The position numbers and the translations under genes are program-made. This document shows positions 6,875-10,422 of a stretch of 10,422 nt of DNA, piece after piece. The stretch is from Rhizobiaceae bacterium (GTDB lineage Bacteria; Pseudomonadota; Alphaproteobacteria; Rhizobiales; Rhizobiaceae). The stretch spans positions 1 to 10,422 of the forward strand of contig SCRB01000302.1 in NCBI GenBank assembly GCA_004299545.1, in the 5' to 3' direction. The notes below the pieces were generated by a model. That model did no database searches. It saw nothing but the letters and a program-made list of their open reading frames with translations, and was not told the DNA's origin. The stretch's first letter is position 1, and every line of letters begins with the position of its first letter.

Positions 6875-9800
6875 TTGACAACTTCAGGCGCGGCGGCGTT
6901 TGTCGCCGCGGGCATGGAAATGCGTATCGAACATGCAGGCGGAGCCGTCGCCACGACCTGCCGGGAAAAAAAGAGAAAGAAACTGTCCCATCGGCTGGCC
7001 AAGCCAGCCGAGGCGGCTCTCTATGCCCTTCTGATCACCGGCGTCCTGCTGTTCGAACCCTTCGGCCTTTCCTGGCGGGTCGTCCGCTGGGCACTGGTGA
7101 TCCACGTCGCCGCCGCCGTTCTTTTCGTCCCTCCCCTGCTCATCCCTTTCTGGGCTACGCATCGGGGGCTTGTGCGGACCACGTCAAAGGCGTTCCACCG
7201 CTGGAGCGGCCGCGCGCTTGAGATCATGCTGGCGCTGATTCTCCTGACGGGCGCCTACCTGCTTTTCATTGGCTGGAACGAGACGACGACAGGCGGGGTC
7301 GCGCACTGGACGCATCTCCTTCTTTCCCTGCCGCTCATCCTCCTCGTCGCGGCCCACGCCTGGCGCTATTCCCTGTTTAAGTTCCTGCTGCTCGGAAGCG
7401 TCATTGCGGCGGTTTTGTCGGCAACGATTTCTCCGGCGATCGACGCACCCCTGCCTCACGCCGTCGAAAGCCGTTCGCTTCTTCTCGAAGCCGGCGGCAA
7501 GACGCTGCTCGCCGCCAATTTCGACGGCGGCTCCGTCTCCCGCATCGATCGCGCGACCGGCAAGAGGCTAGCCGAAACGGTGCTCGGCGGCGACATCCAG
7601 TCCGTCACCGTCGATCCCGACGATAGCCTCGTCGCAGCGACCGACTATGTCGGCAACAAGGTTTCCTTCCTTGCCTCCGACACGCTGGCGCTGAAGAAGC
7701 AGATCGCCATTCAGGGTCGCCCCGCCGGCATCGTCTACGATCATCGCAACCGGCTTTTCTGGGTTGCCGCGACGGAAGGCAACAGGCTCTACGGCATCGC
7801 GCCCGACGGCACCGTTAAAGTCGATATGGAAGTCGCGGAATCGCCCCGCGGCCTCGCCTTGATGCCGGATGGCCGCCTTCTCGTCAGCCATGCTTTCATC
7901 GGTGCCGTTTCGATCTATGACACGACACATCTGCCGCTCAAACGGACGAAATTCATCAAGCTCGCTTCGTCCCAGAACCCGGTCCAGACCGTGTCGCAAG
8001 GCCTGCCGCGCGTTCTCGACCGCATCGCCGTCAGCCCCGACGGCAAGCAGGCCTGGCTGCCGCACGAATTGTGGAATTTCGACCATCCTTTCCAGTTCCA
8101 GTCCACCGTCTTCCCGGCGATTTCCGTCCTGTCACTCAAGCCGGGAGACGAGCACGAGGCGGTTTCGCGCAGGAAGGAGCTTTTCAAGCAGATCAACATC
8201 ATCGAGGATGGCAACCGCACCCGCATCGTCTCCAATCCCGCCGACGTCGCCTTTTCCGACGACGGCTCCAAGGCCTATGTCACCATGGCCGGCAGCGAGG
8301 ACCTCGTCGTCTTCGACCTGTCGCGCGCGCTGCCGATCGATTCGACCAGCCGCAAGGCCGCGACCACGGACGGTGCCAAGGCGGTCGAGATCTTCCGCCA
8401 TCTGCCCGGCGAGAACCCGCGCGGCATCATCGTGTCGGGCAAGGACATCTACGTCCAGAACGCCATGGGCCTCGACCTGTCGAAGCTTTCGACGGGCGGC
8501 GACAGTGCTTTCGCACGCGTTTCGGTGGTCAAGGCGCATTTCGCCAAACTCGTAGCAAAAGACCCGCTTCCTCCTGCCATGCGCCGCGGCGAACGCCTTT
8601 TCGATCTCGGCAACACCTCGATCTTCCCCAAGGCGCCCATGACCGGCGACAACTGGATGAGCTGTTCGAGCTGCCATGTCGACGGCTTCAATTTCTCCAA
8701 CCGGGCGCTTTTCCGCGACACGCCGGTCAACGAATTCCACACCGCCTTCACCGGCCATGGCAGCCTCGAGCACCTGGTGGCGGGCGACTTCATCGGCGAT
8801 TACATCCGCATGGTCCGCAACACACAGGGCGGCATGGGCTTTGACACGCGTTTTCCAACGCCCCAGACCGATCCCGATCATCCCTCGCCTGAAGTCAGGA
8901 AGATGATGGAGGACCTGCACGCCTATGTGACGTCTCCGGGCAACTTGCCACTTCTGGCCACCTGGCTGCGCGGCAAGGATGCCGGCGCTTCGGTCGATCC
9001 GAAAGCCTGGACGAGCTCAGCCGTATGCGCAAGCTGCCATAGCGATATCTTCAAGCAATGGTCGAACTCGATGCACCATTTCATGGGCCAGTCCGACCCC
9101 TATTATGTCGTGCTTGAAGACCTCGCGGCGAAGACCGAGGGCGAACCTTTCCGCGCCTGGTGCATGGGCTGCCACGCACCGCAAGCGCTGCTGTCCGGCA
9201 AGACGAAAACCGACCAGCCCTCGCAGATGCTGGACAAGAACGGCACGGCGCTGGTCGCCGACTTGCGGAATTATGTGAGCACGGTCGACGAAGGCACCGG
9301 CTGCCTCTTCTGCCATACGGTCACGAAAATCGAGGATTCCGGCGGCACCTCCGCGGGCAATGCCAGCATCAATGTCTCTCCGGGAGAACGGCCGCTCTAT
9401 CCCGGCGAAACCTCCGACGTCGCCGCGCTGCGCAGCTTTGCCGCACGCCTGATCCGCTCCCATCCCGACGAGCATGCAACCTCGCTGATGCATCACATCA
9501 AGGACAATCCGAAGCTCTGTGCCGGCTGCCACGAGGAATTCGCGCCGGGACCGGGGGCCTATATCAGCGATACATATAAGGAATGGGCCGACTCCTCCTT
9601 CAACGCCCCCGGCGACCCGGCGAAGAACCGCACCTGCGCGGATTGCCACATGCATGCACGCGTCTCCGAGATCGGCAAGCCCGTGCCGGGCCGTTCGACC
9701 GACGGCGGTCCGCTCGAGCCGAACGTCGTGACGCATCAGTTCGTCGGCGCGCAATACCATCTGGTCGGCCTGCGCGATCCTGCCGCACGGGCCGAAACCA

Positions 9801-10318
9801 TCGCGCTCCTGAAGACGTCGGCGAAGCTGTCGATCCGCGCGGATGGCGAGGACAAGGTCACGGTCAGGGTGCGGAACACTGGTGCCGGCCACAGGCTGCC
9901 GACGGGAGCGTCCGATTTCCGGCAGCTCTGGCTCGACGTGACGGTGACGGATGCCGCCGGCAAGACGGTGCTCTCTTCGGGCAAACTCGATGCCGCGGGT
10001 CATCTCGACCCGCATGCGCGCATCTTCCGCAAGGTGCTGGGCGACAAGGATGCGCACGCCGTCGGCCTCGAATTCTGGCGCTTCGGCAAGATGCTGGAGG
10101 ATACGCGCATCCCGGCCGACGGCTATCGCGACGAAACCTATAACCTTCCGCCAGATACAGTCTATCCGGTGAAGGTCGAGGCGAAGCTGCTATTCCGCAC
10201 CTTCCCGCAATGGATCACCGACCTGGTGCAGAAGCGCTATCCCGAACTGACATCGCCGAAGCCGGTCGAAATGACCGCGCTCACGCAAGCCCTTCCAGCC
10301 CCGACGGAAGCAAAATGA
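6875..10318 (+). CDS. Composite membrane cytochrome: 5-TM b-type-like domain, beta-propeller, hexaheme c domain
   Basis: 1147 residues. A basic N-terminus (REKKRKK, 30-36) precedes five hydrophobic helices (about 47-63, 71-93, 114-133, 145-162, 167-187); the positive-inside rule puts the rest in the periplasm. Histidines H77, H96, H108, H144/H147 and H161 near helix ends could bind two b-haems. Residues about 200-560 resemble a YVTN-type beta-propeller. Six CXXCH sites start at C597, C718, C763, C810, C882 and C921. The first lies in a MauG/peroxidase-like RGERLFDLGN...CSSCH segment; the others resemble the cytochrome c554 family. A beta-sandwich with NTGAGHRLPTG (H1006) ends the protein. It may move electrons between quinone pool and periplasmic iron beside the FTR1 permease; the direction is unknown. 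The start is unsure: TTG 6875 nearly touches the upstream stop, ATG 6914 or 6920 are alternatives, and none has a good ribosome site. Confidence 0.9.
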   Translation: MTTSGAAAFVAAGMEMRIEHAGGAVATTCREKKRKKLSHRLAKPAEAALYALLITGVLLFEPFGLSWRVVRWALVIHVAAAVLFVPPLLIPFWATHRGLVRTTSKAFHRWSGRALEIMLALILLTGAYLLFIGWNETTTGGVAHWTHLLLSLPLILLVAAHAWRYSLFKFLLLGSVIAAVLSATISPAIDAPLPHAVESRSLLLEAGGKTLLAANFDGGSVSRIDRATGKRLAETVLGGDIQSVTVDPDDSLVAATDYVGNKVSFLASDTLALKKQIAIQGRPAGIVYDHRNRLFWVAATEGNRLYGIAPDGTVKVDMEVAESPRGLALMPDGRLLVSHAFIGAVSIYDTTHLPLKRTKFIKLASSQNPVQTVSQGLPRVLDRIAVSPDGKQAWLPHELWNFDHPFQFQSTVFPAISVLSLKPGDEHEAVSRRKELFKQINIIEDGNRTRIVSNPADVAFSDDGSKAYVTMAGSEDLVVFDLSRALPIDSTSRKAATTDGAKAVEIFRHLPGENPRGIIVSGKDIYVQNAMGLDLSKLSTGGDSAFARVSVVKAHFAKLVAKDPLPPAMRRGERLFDLGNTSIFPKAPMTGDNWMSCSSCHVDGFNFSNRALFRDTPVNEFHTAFTGHGSLEHLVAGDFIGDYIRMVRNTQGGMGFDTRFPTPQTDPDHPSPEVRKMMEDLHAYVTSPGNLPLLATWLRGKDAGASVDPKAWTSSAVCASCHSDIFKQWSNSMHHFMGQSDPYYVVLEDLAAKTEGEPFRAWCMGCHAPQALLSGKTKTDQPSQMLDKNGTALVADLRNYVSTVDEGTGCLFCHTVTKIEDSGGTSAGNASINVSPGERPLYPGETSDVAALRSFAARLIRSHPDEHATSLMHHIKDNPKLCAGCHEEFAPGPGAYISDTYKEWADSSFNAPGDPAKNRTCADCHMHARVSEIGKPVPGRSTDGGPLEPNVVTHQFVGAQYHLVGLRDPAARAETIALLKTSAKLSIRADGEDKVTVRVRNTGAGHRLPTGASDFRQLWLDVTVTDAAGKTVLSSGKLDAAGHLDPHARIFRKVLGDKDAHAVGLEFWRFGKMLEDTRIPADGYRDETYNLPPDTVYPVKVEAKLLFRTFPQWITDLVQKRYPELTSPKPVEMTALTQALPAPTEAK

Positions 10319-10319
10319 C

Positions 10320-10422
10320 ATGCTGGTGACATTCCTCATCCTGTTTCGTGAAAGCCTCGAAGCCTTCCTGCTGGTCGGCATCCTCATTGTCTATCTGCGG
10401 CGACTGGGGGGGCAGAAATACG
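10320..10422 (+). CDS. FTR1-family iron permease, 3'-truncated by the window edge
   Basis: Only the first 34 codons are visible (MLVTFLILFRESLEAFLLVG, then ILIVYLRRLGGQKY). The first hydrophobic helix holds RESLE, the RExxE iron-binding motif that opens FTR1/EfeU permeases, followed by the usual EAFLLVGILIVYL. These inner-membrane proteins import iron coupled to a redox partner: Fet3 in yeast, EfeO/EfeB or the Ftr accessory proteins in bacteria. Here the partner is probably the multiheme cytochrome, whose stop is one base before this ATG. GGAAG (10305-10309) lies 10 bases upstream. The rest of the gene, including the second RExxE motif, is outside the window, so completeness and possible fusions cannot be judged. 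Confidence 0.87.
   Translation, partial: MLVTFLILFRESLEAFLLVGILIVYLRRLGGQKY

Noticed and set aside
4680..6881. Open frame of 733 codons on the - strand opposite the exported-protein gene
   Set aside because: It mirrors the + strand gene, which has a signal peptide, ribosome site and operon context. The antisense product is Arg/Gly/Val-rich without recognisable motifs, as expected from GC-rich codon bias.
6893..6909. GCGGCG/CGCCGC hairpin near the cytochrome start as a regulatory element
   Set aside because: A 6-bp stem in GC-rich sequence is expected by chance; it may only reflect uncertainty about the start codon.
9017..10057. Open frame of 346 codons on the - strand
   Set aside because: Lies wholly opposite the multiheme cytochrome region with five CXXCH motifs; a shadow of a real gene.

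Overview
The window is GC-rich DNA from an alphaproteobacterium, most likely of the Rhizobium/Agrobacterium/Sinorhizobium group. The reasons are the codon bias, the De Ley-Doudoroff sugar-acid genes, the small DUF3309 and DoxX membrane proteins, and an Irr-box-like palindrome. No RNA gene, insertion sequence or CRISPR array was seen. Both ends cut through genes: a dehydrogenase on the left and an FTR1-type iron permease on the right.

Left block (1-2293, + strand): three translationally coupled genes with 4-base overlaps. They encode an SDR dehydrogenase (5' end missing), 2-dehydro-3-deoxygalactonokinase (dgoK, TTG start) and 2-dehydro-3-deoxy-6-phosphogalactonate aldolase (dgoA). Together they form the start and end of an oxidative D-galactose/galactonate route giving pyruvate and glyceraldehyde-3-phosphate. 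The dehydratase and any lactonase must lie elsewhere.

Middle block (2294-4414): a 54-residue hydrophobic DUF3309-type peptide and an MFS exporter-like protein on the + strand, then a convergent DoxX-family membrane protein on the - strand. Several perfect inverted repeats lie in the gaps, the strongest directly before the MFS start codon.

Right block (4415-10422, + strand): the most interesting part. An AT-rich 397-base intergenic region carries two 17-bp palindromes. One matches the Irr/ICE iron-control pattern at 13 of 14 defined positions; the other is a perfect TTTGGAA-N3-TTCCAAA. A GC hairpin follows in the leader. Three tightly packed genes come next: (i) a 686-residue exported protein of no family I recognise, with a helical-barrel-like C-terminal half and two Ca-loop-like motifs; (ii) a 1147-residue composite cytochrome with five N-terminal membrane helices bearing histidines placed as in di-heme b-type cytochromes, a YVTN-like beta-propeller, six CXXCH c-heme sites and a C-terminal beta-sandwich; (iii) the start of an FTR1-family permease with its RESLE iron-binding motif. 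The set looks like an iron-regulated, redox-coupled iron uptake system. It differs from EfeUOB and FtrABCD because a quinone-linked multiheme cytochrome would take the place of the cupredoxin, DyP-peroxidase or ferredoxin components. That role is inference from gene content, motifs and context.
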